Shown: positions 5,843-12,060 of the stretch, in pieces | Layout of the letters: the number at the start of each line of letters is the position of its first letter | How positions within the stretch are numbered: the first letter of the stretch is position 1 | Virus record (IMG/VR): IMGVR_UViG_3300034050_000363 | Coordinates: 1 to 22,039 of that record | Origin: a virus | Strand: one strand, 5' to 3' | Length of the DNA: 22,039 nt | Notes under the pieces: generated by a model | Seen by the model: only the letters and a program-made list of their open reading frames with translations | Database searches by the model: none | Told to the model about the DNA's origin: nothing | Program-made: the position numbers and the translations under genes

Positions 5843-6531
5843 TACAATCCGTACCTATTCTTTAACTCGTCAATGCTTACTTCTTCCCAATAAGAAAGCG
5901 GTAAAGATGGATCATTAAATGGATAAAGATATTCTCCCCATCCACTTCTAGTTCTTTCTCCACCCCATTTTTCTTTAAAGTAATCATGAACTGCATCAAT
6001 TCTTATATCACATCCATCTTTAGATGCTCCTCCGTCAACCTGACACACTGCATCAATCTCTATGTTTCCGTACTCATTAATTTTTTCTAGTCCACATCTA
6101 TGATCCCAATCACAATCTTCGAAGTATCCTGGATAAAAGTTTTCATCAAAATAACCAATCTTATCAACAAGCTTCTTGTTTACTGCATTACAATGCCAAA
6201 CATGAGTTGACCTAAACATTAAGCCCTCATACCCCTTTAGCATTTCCCCTATCTTCTTAAAGCCGTTAGGGAAAAACATAGAACTTGATACCACAAAAGT
6301 CCACTCATGGTTTCTTCTTAGTCCAATGTTCCATGCGCGAGGGACTCCTATGTTTTCATCTTGATACGAAACCTCTAATCCAAGAGACTCAAACTCTTTA
6401 CATTCTTGAGTTCCAGTATTATCTATTAGTAATACGCGATCATAATCTTTTATTGAATCAATACATTTGCGAGTTCTTTTATTTACCTTGTATACGGGAA
6501 TACAGATTAAGTAATCAGTATCTAGAGGCAT
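5842..6531 (-). CDS. GT-A fold glycosyltransferase (GT2-like)
   Basis: The 229-aa protein starts YLICIPVYKVNKRTRKCIDSI and has LLIDNTG (34-40), ENIGVPRAWNIGL (59-71) and GYFDENFYPGYFEDCDW (126-142). These are the nucleotide-binding, mid-domain and acceptor-side ED motifs of GT2 enzymes. The usual D-x-D position reads VVSSSM, so metal binding may be altered. The start overlaps the FkbM gene by 17 nt and the stop overlaps the GT-B gene. It probably adds a second sugar in the same pathway; donor unknown. Confidence 0.78.
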   Translation of the reverse strand: MPLDTDYLICIPVYKVNKRTRKCIDSIKDYDRVLLIDNTGTQECKEFESLGLEVSYQDENIGVPRAWNIGLRRNHEWTFVVSSSMFFPNGFKKIGEMLKGYEGLMFRSTHVWHCNAVNKKLVDKIGYFDENFYPGYFEDCDWDHRCGLEKINEYGNIEIDAVCQVDGGASKDGCDIRIDAVHDYFKEKWGGERTRSGWGEYLYPFNDPSLPLSYWEEVSIDELKNRYGL

Positions 6532-7213
6532 AAATATACCCGCCTCTTTCAGGGCTTCCTAAAATTTCAATTCCAAATTGTTTTGCAAGTTTTTCTATCA
6601 TCATTCCAAATCTTCCATCAGATGATTTATCAAATTCAAGAACCAATTTTTTTATTTTAGATAAAACTTCTGACGGAGTATTGATGATGAGATCAAATTC
6701 AGCGCCTTCAATATCTATTTTCATAACGTCTACTTCTCTTATATCATAAAGAAGAAATAATCTTTCCATTGTTATTGCAGAAACAATACTTTTTTCTTCA
6801 TCTTCTAAGTTTAATATATTGCTATTCCCACCCTTGTTGCTTATTGATACTACTTTTTCTTCATGCCAAATAGCATTATTAACAATTGTTATATTTTGTG
6901 CAAAATTATTAATTATGTTTTCTTTTAATAATGCAAGATTGTTTGGTTCTGGTTCAATAGCAAAGACTTTTATCTTATTATCATCTTTTCTATTTTTATT
7001 AAAATTACCTACAAATAAGCTTACTGATCCAATATTTGCTCCAATGTCAACAAATATTTTGTCTCCATTAAAATCTCCATCATGTATTCTGTAAACATTT
7101 TCTTCCCAAGTTTCATTAATAACTTTATGATCAAGGTCGTGCTGATAACTTGGATCATCTTGATAATCTCTAACTAAAAAATTATAATTAGAGTGATTAA
7201 TTATAGAAGTCAT
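6515..7213 (-). CDS. FkbM-family SAM-dependent methyltransferase
   Basis: The start is ATG 7213, which overlaps the upstream TGA (ATGA). The 232-aa product has the SAM motif FVDIGANIGSVSLF (54-67), the acidic motif VFAIEPEP (83-90), and MKIDIEGAEFD (164-174), the signature of FkbM methyltransferases. These usually O-methylate a sugar hydroxyl, for example on polysaccharides or glycosylated products. Placed between three glycosyltransferases, it probably caps or modifies the glycan they make. Methylated surface sugars can hide a glycan from recognition, but that role is inferred. Confidence 0.87.
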   Translation of the reverse strand: MTSIINHSNYNFLVRDYQDDPSYQHDLDHKVINETWEENVYRIHDGDFNGDKIFVDIGANIGSVSLFVGNFNKNRKDDNKIKVFAIEPEPNNLALLKENIINNFAQNITIVNNAIWHEEKVVSISNKGGNSNILNLEDEEKSIVSAITMERLFLLYDIREVDVMKIDIEGAEFDLIINTPSEVLSKIKKLVLEFDKSSDGRFGMMIEKLAKQFGIEILGSPERGGYIYASRY

Positions 7214-8154
7214 ATTCCTAATTCCTTTAGTATTTGTTCCCACCTATTTTTATAGGTGTACTTTTCTTTTACTAGATTGTGACCAGAAACTCTAATCTTT
7301 TCTCTTTCCTCGTCATGCTCTAAATAATAATCTATCAACTCTTTTAATTGTTTAAAGTTCTTGTATTCATAAAAAACTAAATGCTCTTTATCTGTAAACT
7401 CTTTTTCCATACCAGAGATATATGGATGAATGATAAATCCACCTCTACCTAGAGTTTCATAAACCCTGTCAGACCAATAGTCTGGGTAGGAGAAGTTCGG
7501 GCAAAGAGTATCTCCTACAACAATCTTTGTACTTGCATACAAGTGGTTAAGATTTTTCCCTCTAATAGTTTTAATTCCATCATTACCCCAATGCTCAAAC
7601 CTTTTATTATAAGTAGATTGAAGCCAGTCAATCAATTGAGATCTATATTTCCATTCTGGGTGATATCTTTTGCTACCGACAAAGACTACCTCATGACTTA
7701 AAGTTTTTGTTGGCTTGTAGGTTGCCTCTTTATCAAAAACTCCAGCGGGTATGTAGTGACCTTTAACGTTTGTTTTCTTGTTAAACCAATCAGCCATTTT
7801 TGAATCTACTGTAAAGAAGTGTCCTATCTCTTTATATACTGGATCAGAAGATAGATCCTTTTGTCTTTTTAATCCAAACCATAAATCAAGGTGGTAGGTC
7901 ATGGTTGGTATTTTTTCATTCTTTAATTGCTTCAAGACATTAGACATGGTTAATCTGCCTGGAGTTTTCCATCCATGGGTATGTACCCAAATAAACAAGT
8001 CTGACTTTCTAGCAGTAGCGAGTATTTCTTCACTCTTTGCTTCAGTTTCTTGTAATTTAATAACCTTGTGCCCCATAGACTGAAGGGTTTTTACATGATG
8101 ACTCTCAGTAGTGTAATCTACTCTAAAGTTACCCAAAAAAACTATATTTGCCAT
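7210..8154 (-). CDS. CgeB-like glycosyltransferase (GT-B, group 1)
   Basis: The 314-aa protein starts ANIVFLGNFRVDYTTESHHV with a GT-B N-terminal beta strand and His pair. It continues with VVFVGSKRYHPE (157-168) and ends with DYWSDRVYETLGRGGFIIHP (225-244), the C-terminal pattern of CgeB-like transferases (Glyco_trans_1_2 type). It is the first gene of the cassette, preceded by an extended -10 promoter, and couples to FkbM by ATGA. It probably initiates or extends the glycan; donor and acceptor are unknown. Confidence 0.8.
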   Translation of the reverse strand: MANIVFLGNFRVDYTTESHHVKTLQSMGHKVIKLQETEAKSEEILATARKSDLFIWVHTHGWKTPGRLTMSNVLKQLKNEKIPTMTYHLDLWFGLKRQKDLSSDPVYKEIGHFFTVDSKMADWFNKKTNVKGHYIPAGVFDKEATYKPTKTLSHEVVFVGSKRYHPEWKYRSQLIDWLQSTYNKRFEHWGNDGIKTIRGKNLNHLYASTKIVVGDTLCPNFSYPDYWSDRVYETLGRGGFIIHPYISGMEKEFTDKEHLVFYEYKNFKQLKELIDYYLEHDEEREKIRVSGHNLVKEKYTYKNRWEQILKELGI

Positions 8155-8179
8155 TCATCACCAATCTAATTAGATAGTA

Positions 8180-8190
8180 GAATTATATCA
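8180..8190 (-). promoter_or_regulatory. Extended -10 promoter of the glycan cassette
   Basis: On the minus strand TGA-TATAAT (the -10 box at 8182-8187) lies 27 nt before the ATG at 8154. No good -35 box is seen at 17-18 nt, which is common for extended -10 promoters. The ribosome site before the ATG is weak (GGTGATGA). Confidence 0.5.
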
Positions 8191-8233
8191 TGAAGAAAAA
8201 ATGTTTGATATACAGGGTGCTTAAGTGATGATA

Positions 8234-8578
8234 TTAAAAAAGGGTGGTAACGACAGCAATAACAACGCCTATGGCTCCAACAAGGTATCCCCATCCTGCA
8301 TTTATTCCACTACTTTTGCCCTCGCTGGTATTGATACGGGCTTCTATCTTATCTATTCGATCTGACATAAGACTATATTCTGTACGACTAATAAAAGTTC
8401 TTGTTTGATCAGATAGTGCTGATCTAAATTCGTTGACAGATGCAAACCTATCATTTAATACAACATCAGATCTTATAATTGATTTCTCTATGCCATTAAT
8501 TCTTTGTTGCAACATGAGAATAATGTCTTCCAATCTTGCATCAACATAATCTTTTAACAAAACACTTTCTTTTATCAT
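8234..8578 (-). CDS. Coiled-coil protein with C-terminal membrane segment (114 aa)
   Basis: The start is ATG 8578, since AAAGGAGA (8581-8588) lies 2-3 nt before it; the upstream ATG at 8593 would place that site inside the gene. Residues 1-85 are charged and helical with heptad-like spacing and contain FASVNEFRSALSDQT, a segment I recognise from uncharacterised phage proteins. Residues 94-114 form one hydrophobic helix (GWGYLVGAIGVVIAVVTTLF), giving a tail-anchored protein. Proteins of this shape often sit near lysis or tail genes, so a spanin/holin-accessory or virion role is possible. It follows the sortase remnant and ends the 10301 operon. Confidence 0.7.
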   Translation of the reverse strand: MIKESVLLKDYVDARLEDIILMLQQRINGIEKSIIRSDVVLNDRFASVNEFRSALSDQTRTFISRTEYSLMSDRIDKIEARINTSEGKSSGINAGWGYLVGAIGVVIAVVTTLF

Positions 8579-8589
8579 AGTCTCTCCTT

Positions 8590-8665
8590 TCATTTTAACA
8601 ATTCTGCGGTAACAATAATGTTGTTCTTATATCCTCCACTATGCGGGGTAGCTTGTTAAAGGGTG
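8590..8665 (-). pseudogene. Decayed sortase C-terminal fragment
   Basis: Read on the minus strand, this stretch gives FTL-stop-QATPHSGGYKNNIIVTAE and a final stop. It lines up with the active-site end of the sortase 500 bp upstream, ITLISCAGPY then GGYQKNIIVTAE. DNA identity is 28 of 34 bases over the GGY-to-AE part. The catalytic Cys position is Gln, a stop interrupts the frame, and three residues after the active site are missing. Its final TGA overlaps the ATG at 8593 that opens the coiled-coil frame, as an intact gene's stop would. It is a relic of a second, probably tandem, sortase. Confidence 0.65.
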
Positions 8666-8685
8666 AATTGGAGTTTATTTGAAAA

Positions 8686-9063
8686 TTAGGGTATCAAAAT
8701 GACACGGACAGAATCGAATTCATTGGTAAAAATATTGGTGGAAACCGTGGCTGATCCTCCAGCAATTGCACTGCTGTATGTTTTCACAATATTGTCAGAG
8801 GCATCAATAAATTCCAGAGTCGCAGTCTTACATTCACTGTCAATTCCCGTGATGGTGCCACTTTCAACCTTCACACCTTTGGCACTAGATTTGCCGTAGG
8901 TATAGGTCGTATCCACCCCATCACTATCACAGGCTTTCGCTGTCGCTTGTCCTACAACTGGGAATAGTGGTGCAGATACGCTAATTGTGCCGAGTGCATA
9001 CGCACCCCCAGCAACGCCCATAGCTGCGACTAATAAGGCTGCTGTGACGAATATCCGCTTCAT
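8686..9063 (-). CDS. Secreted protein, actinobacterial type (125 aa), higher GC than surroundings
   Basis: The N-terminus is a clear Sec signal peptide (KRIF, then hydrophobic ALLVAAMGVAGGAYA, cleavage near residue 23). The mature part is Thr/Ser/Val-rich and beta-like, with two cysteines (45 and 78) that may form a disulfide. No LPxTG-like sorting motif is seen. The ATG overlaps the sortase TGA (ATGA), so the two are co-translated. GC is roughly 50 percent against about 35 percent nearby, suggesting recent acquisition, perhaps from the host. It could be the partner or substrate of the sortase or a surface adhesin subunit. Confidence 0.75.
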   Translation of the reverse strand: MKRIFVTAALLVAAMGVAGGAYALGTISVSAPLFPVVGQATAKACDSDGVDTTYTYGKSSAKGVKVESGTITGIDSECKTATLEFIDASDNIVKTYSSAIAGGSATVSTNIFTNEFDSVRVILIP

Positions 9064-10301
9064 CGGGTATCACCAACAGAAATAGCTACATTTTTAGATG
9101 TATCTAGATTGTAGTGTGTCCATGGGTATCCTGTTAATGGCTCAGCAGTAACAATAATATTTTTTTGATATCCTCCGTTATTTTTATCATATGGACCAGC
9201 ACAACTTATTAAAGTTATCTTTGTTTTTCCATTTGAATAAAATATATCTTTAGATATTTTAGGTAATTTATTTTTTTCTATCATTTTTACATCCTTAACT
9301 TCATATAATGAGGTATAATCTAAATATTCAAGAACAATGGAGTCTTTAATCTTTAGGTCTTCTAGAGAATAAAAAGCCCCAGGCTCAGGATCAGTGCCAT
9401 CACGATGCCCTACGATGACAGTTGACCCCCCCTTTGAGCCTGGGGTTGCTCCATGTTTATACCATCCCACGGTTGATATGTTCTCTGGGACTTCTATTGA
9501 ATTGTCTTTTTTTATCCCCACGGGAGTCAGTGGAGCTTCTACCATCAAAGAAGGAATCTTTACCATTCCCCCTCCCCCTGCATCAATTACTGTAGGAATT
9601 GGCATGGGTTTTTTCGTTGGCTTTGTCGTGGGCACTGGAGTTGGAGTGCTTATTGGTGTTGGCTCTTGAGTTGTAATTGGATCTGGAACTACTTCTTCCT
9701 CTACAGGAGTAGCTGGTGGTGCGATTACAACTGGTGGCAAGCCGTAATCTGGTGTGTGTGGTGCAGGAGGATCTGGTGTCAGTGTAGGAGTAGGCGTTGG
9801 TGTAGGTGTAGGTGTAGGAGTAGGCGTAGGCGTTGGTGTTGGTGTAGGCGTTGGAGTAGGCGTTGGTGTTGGTGTAGGTGTTGGTGTAGGAGTAGGCGTT
9901 GGTGTAGGTGTTGGTGTAGGTGTAGGCGTTGGTGTAGGTGTTGGTGTAGGTGTAGGTGTAGGAGTAGGAGTAGGCTCTACAACATTACAGCCATTCTCCC
10001 AGATCTTCTTTCCTTCATCATTCCAATTTCTTCCTTCAAAAGAAGATGATTTATAGCTAAATGGAGGAATAATATCTCTTTCATGATCCCCATGTCCATT
10101 AAGATATTTATTCTTTTCATTGTTTATACTTGATGCATCAACTGTATTTTCTGTATAAGGATTTTTTTCAGATGCTGTTGCATGACAAATTTTTACTTTA
10201 TCAGACTTTGCCTGAGCATTTGATGTTATAAAAATTGCCGTTACTGCAATAACAACCAAGATTAACCAAAATACAAAACCTAACACGATATTCTTCCTCA
10301 T
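9060..10301 (-). CDS. Membrane-anchored sortase with Pro-Thr stalk (class E/F-like)
   Basis: The 413-aa protein has an N-terminal signal anchor (residues 5-28), then a small extracellular domain with KICHATASEKNPYTENTVD and GHGDHERDIIPPF (36-81), a type found in secreted actinobacterial proteins. Next come about 32 Thr-Pro repeats (110 to about 174), a second Pro/Thr linker, and a sortase domain from about 246. The sortase has VIVGHRDG (His299) and TLISCAGPYD (Cys367), the two main catalytic residues. The third residue, usually Arg, is not obvious: the place I would expect it reads GGYQKNIIV. AAGGAG stands before the ATG. Sortases join proteins to the cell wall; a phage-encoded one on a long stalk is unusual. 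Confidence 0.86.
   Translation of the reverse strand: MRKNIVLGFVFWLILVVIAVTAIFITSNAQAKSDKVKICHATASEKNPYTENTVDASSINNEKNKYLNGHGDHERDIIPPFSYKSSSFEGRNWNDEGKKIWENGCNVVEPTPTPTPTPTPTPTPTPTPTPTPTPTPTPTPTPTPTPTPTPTPTPTPTPTPTPTPTPTPTPTPTLTPDPPAPHTPDYGLPPVVIAPPATPVEEEVVPDPITTQEPTPISTPTPVPTTKPTKKPMPIPTVIDAGGGGMVKIPSLMVEAPLTPVGIKKDNSIEVPENISTVGWYKHGATPGSKGGSTVIVGHRDGTDPEPGAFYSLEDLKIKDSIVLEYLDYTSLYEVKDVKMIEKNKLPKISKDIFYSNGKTKITLISCAGPYDKNNGGYQKNIIVTAEPLTGYPWTHYNLDTSKNVAISVGDTR
9778..9973 (-). repeat. Hexanucleotide-type repeat coding (Thr-Pro)n
   Basis: About 195 bp of near-perfect 6-bp units (on the plus strand GGTGTA, GGAGTA, GGCGTT and variants) encode the Thr-Pro stalk. Third-base variation is spread along the tract and suggests old plus recent unit duplication. 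Tracts like this change length by slippage. The long plus-strand Gly-Val frame over it is only a shadow. Confidence 0.85.
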
Positions 10302-10394
10302 TTACAAGCATCTCCTTTTTTGGGAGAGAAGGGGGGCGCTCTTGATAAATAGAATATCATATTTTTATGAGGGTTTTTATTGTTTTAAGGTAAA

Positions 10395-10416
10395 TGACCA
10401 TACATTGACCATATAT
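10395..10416. repeat. 11-bp tandem repeat upstream of the sortase
   Basis: TGACCATACAT is followed directly by TGACCATATAT, one mismatch in 11. It lies 95-115 bp before the sortase ATG and overlaps a possible -10 box (TATGGT at 10397-10402 on the minus strand). It could be an operator. Confidence 0.5.
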
Positions 10417-10444
10417 TTTTCCTAATATGTCTGATTTGTCTATG

Positions 10445-10460
10445 TGTGATTTACATCACT
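10445..10460. promoter_or_regulatory. CRP/GlxR-like binding site upstream of the sortase
   Basis: TGTGATTTACATCACT matches the actinobacterial GlxR/CRP consensus TGTGA-NNTANN-TCACA at all but the last base and is a near-perfect palindrome. It lies between tRNA-Thr and the sortase, about 150 bp before the sortase ATG. If the weak promoter TTAGGA (10420-10425), 17-nt spacer, TATGGT (10397-10402) is used, the site is centred near -62, the classic class I activator position. Host CRP-type control of the sortase is inferred. Confidence 0.55.
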
Positions 10461-10482
10461 TTTTAGTCTTTTTATATTTAAG

Positions 10483-10554
10483 AGCCCTCTATCCGATTTG
10501 AACGGATGACATTTGCTTTACAAGAGCAACGCTCTACCACTGAGCTAAGAGGGC
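10483..10554 (-). tRNA. tRNA-Thr (TGT)
   Basis: The acceptor GCCCTCT/AGAGGGC, D-arm GCTCAGTGGTAGAGC, anticodon loop CTTGTAA with anticodon TGT and T-arm GTTCAAATC fold normally. CCA is not encoded. It reads Thr ACA and lies 7 nt past the stop of the DUF7455 gene, so it is probably cotranscribed with it. Confidence 0.93.
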
Positions 10555-10561
10555 GTTAGTG

Positions 10562-10798
10562 CTATATTGCTGCGCTAGATTCACGCTTTACTTCTAGCTT
10601 ATGCCTCTCATCAACAATATCAAAAGAGTATGCACGGATTTTTTCTTCATTCTTAGAAAAATGATGACCACAAAAAAGCAAGTCTCCGTTTACTCCTTCT
10701 ACCCAAACATATGCCTGTGCTTGACAGGAGTCACAACGGTCTTGTGAATTAAGCTGATCGGTTTCTTCTTGCTTAGATTCTTCTAACATTATATCCAT
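10562..10798 (-). CDS. DUF7455-type small zinc-binding protein (78 aa)
   Basis: The start is ATG 10798, preceded by AAAGGAGATATA; a longer frame to 10828 lacks a ribosome site. The core reads RCDSCQAQAYVWV (residues 21-33), then LLFCGHHFSKNEEKI, closely matching the DUF7455 pattern RCDxCxAQAYV ... LxFCGHH, a small actinobacterial and actinophage family with a Cys/His metal site. The function is not known. It supports an actinobacterial host. A good promoter precedes it and tRNA-Thr follows. Confidence 0.83.
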   Translation of the reverse strand: MDIMLEESKQEETDQLNSQDRCDSCQAQAYVWVEGVNGDLLFCGHHFSKNEEKIRAYSFDIVDERHKLEVKRESSAAI

Positions 10799-10823
10799 TA
10801 TATCTCCTTTGGTTTGTGTGTAT

Positions 10824-10853
10824 ATCATACTACCCTCAACTAATATTTGTCAA
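10824..10853 (-). promoter_or_regulatory. Promoter of the DUF7455/tRNA-Thr unit
   Basis: On the minus strand TTGACA (10848-10853), 18-nt spacer, TATGAT (10824-10829). The start near 10817 leaves a leader of about 19 nt carrying AAAGGAG. Its -35 region overlaps that of the divergent plus-strand promoter. Confidence 0.7.
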
Positions 10854-10885
10854 GGATAGATTTTTCTTACTGTATAATTTTATTC
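10850..10885 (+). promoter_or_regulatory. Leaderless-type promoter of the plus-strand glyco pair
   Basis: A perfect TATAAT (10873-10878) is followed by 7 nt and then ATG (10886). No ribosome site precedes this ATG, so the mRNA is probably leaderless. The -35 is weak at normal spacing; TTGTCA at 10847-10852 is 20 nt away and is the same element that gives TTGACA on the other strand. Confidence 0.6.
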
Positions 10886-11296
10886 ATGATAATTTATACT
10901 GGAGGGACGTTTGATCTGTTTCATAAAGGTCACGTTAATCTTTTAAAGTGGTGCAATTCTATGGGAGACAAGGTTGTTGTTTCTTTGAATACCGACGAAT
11001 TTATTCTTGAATATAAGGGAAAGGCTCCAATTATATCTTATGAAGATCGTGCAGAAGTTCTTATGTCTTGCAAGTATGTTGATGAGGTTATTCCTAACTA
11101 CGGGGGAACAGATTCAAAGATATCAATTTCATTAGTAATGCCAAATATCATAGTCATCGGCTCCGACTGGGCTAAAAAAGATTATTATTCACAAATGGGT
11201 TTTGATCAGGAATGGCTTGATGATAGGGGAATCGGTCTCTGCTATGTTCCTTATACCTGGGACACATCGACAACAAAGATTAAGAGTAGAATATGA
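10886..11296 (+). CDS. Cytidylyltransferase-like nucleotidyltransferase (TagD/glycerol-3-phosphate type)
   Basis: The start is ATG 10886, directly after a TATAAT box; the frame runs upstream to a TTG at 10847 inside the promoter. The 136-aa product starts MIIYTGGTFDLFHKGHVNLL, with HKGH (13-16), the nucleotide-binding signature of the cytidylyltransferase family, and continues with SLNTDEF, YEDRAEVLMSCKYVDEVIP and IVIGSDW. The length fits TagD-like enzymes, which make CDP-glycerol or a similar activated alcohol for wall polymers. The usual RTxGIS motif is not clear, so substrate is uncertain. It is coupled by ATGA to the next gene. Confidence 0.85.
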   Translation: MIIYTGGTFDLFHKGHVNLLKWCNSMGDKVVVSLNTDEFILEYKGKAPIISYEDRAEVLMSCKYVDEVIPNYGGTDSKISISLVMPNIIVIGSDWAKKDYYSQMGFDQEWLDDRGIGLCYVPYTWDTSTTKIKSRI

Positions 11297-11817
11297 AACA
11301 AGCTATCGTTATCGCCACTGCCGCTGGCAGGGAACAGTGGATATCTCAATGCATAAAGTCTTTGGGTGATCTACCGTATATTGTAGTTTCTACTGATGGA
11401 TACGAGCTAGGAAAAATTCGCTGGGTATATGAAAACACAAACCTGGATAGATGGTTCTTTATCCAGGATTCAGTTTTAATAAAAGATACAAGTCTTTTTG
11501 ATTTAGGATTTTCTTATCCTAAGTCTGTTGCAGTGTCAAATTGTCCAACGAAGTTTGGGATGTACCTGGGAATATATCACAGAGAAACTTTGTCAAAGGT
11601 TGGAATACCACATGCAAACTCTAAAGAAGATACTATAAGGTATGAAATAGAGTGGTCAAACAAATACTGCGAAACAGAAGGAGATGTCCCCACACTGTTC
11701 CCAGATTTTGTAGATCATAACCATAACGGTATCAAGAATGTTTTTGGTAGAAAAAACTTAGTACTAGAAAACGAATACTTAATTAAGTATAAGGGTACTT
11801 GGGGATCTTTTACATAG
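11293..11817 (+). CDS. Glycosyltransferase-like protein, GT-A type (174 aa)
   Basis: The protein begins KQAIVIATAAGREQWISQCIKSL, a GT-A-like first strand and helix. It continues with VVSTDGYELGKIRWVYEN and WFFIQDSVLIKD, where QDS takes the place of D-x-D, and a DHNHNG segment near the end. It is shorter than most GT2 enzymes (174 residues), so it may be a minimal domain. The ATG overlaps the stop of the cytidylyltransferase gene, suggesting both act on one activated precursor. The stop is 2 nt from the antisense tRNA-Tyr. Fold assignment is moderate, activity inferred. Confidence 0.65.
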   Translation: MKQAIVIATAAGREQWISQCIKSLGDLPYIVVSTDGYELGKIRWVYENTNLDRWFFIQDSVLIKDTSLFDLGFSYPKSVAVSNCPTKFGMYLGIYHRETLSKVGIPHANSKEDTIRYEIEWSNKYCETEGDVPTLFPDFVDHNHNGIKNVFGRKNLVLENEYLIKYKGTWGSFT

Positions 11818-11819
11818 TG

Positions 11820-11900
11820 TGCCTAATGCTGGAATCGAACCAGCCATGCGTTACCGCGACAGATTTACAGTCTGCTTCCCCACCTTGGGGACTATCAGGC
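11820..11900 (-). tRNA. tRNA-Tyr (GTA)
   Basis: The acceptor GCCTGAT/ATTAGGC (one G-T pair), anticodon loop CTGTAAA with anticodon GTA, a long class II variable arm, and T-arm GGTTCGATTCC are present. CCA is not encoded. It reads Tyr UAU/UAC. Confidence 0.92.
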
Positions 11901-11904
11901 TTGG

Positions 11905-11977
11905 TCTCGCTGGCAGGGATCGAACCTGCGACCTTAGAATTAGAAGTTCTCTGCTCTGTCCCCTGAGCTACAGCGAG
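11905..11977 (-). tRNA. tRNA-Arg (TCT)
   Basis: The acceptor CTCGCTG/CAGCGAG, anticodon loop CTTCTAA with anticodon TCT, and T-arm GGTTCGATCCC are present. There is one mismatch at the top of the anticodon stem (27-43). It reads AGA/AGG Arg codons, AGA being a favoured codon in AT-rich phages. Confidence 0.92.
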
Positions 11978-11981
11978 TTGG

Positions 11982-12052
11982 AGCAAATGACCAGGATCGA
12001 ACTGGCGATTCCAACTTGGAAGGATGGCGTGTTACCGCTACACTACATTTGC
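11982..12052 (-). tRNA. tRNA-Gly (TCC)
   Basis: The acceptor GCAAATG/CATTTGC, anticodon loop CTTCCAA with anticodon TCC, and T-arm AGTTCGATCCT are present. The anticodon stem has one T-T mismatch. It reads Gly GGA/GGG. With Arg and Tyr it forms a three-tRNA run behind the 12061-12681 genes. Confidence 0.9.
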
Positions 12053-12060
12053 AAACCAGC

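Noticed and set aside
8686-9063. LPxTG-type sortase substrate
   Set aside because: The C-terminus reads RVILIP with no sorting motif, hydrophobic segment or basic tail.
9754-10056. Plus-strand frame of Gly-Val repeats
   Set aside because: It is the complement of the Thr-Pro coding repeat in the sortase gene; no ribosome site or independent support.
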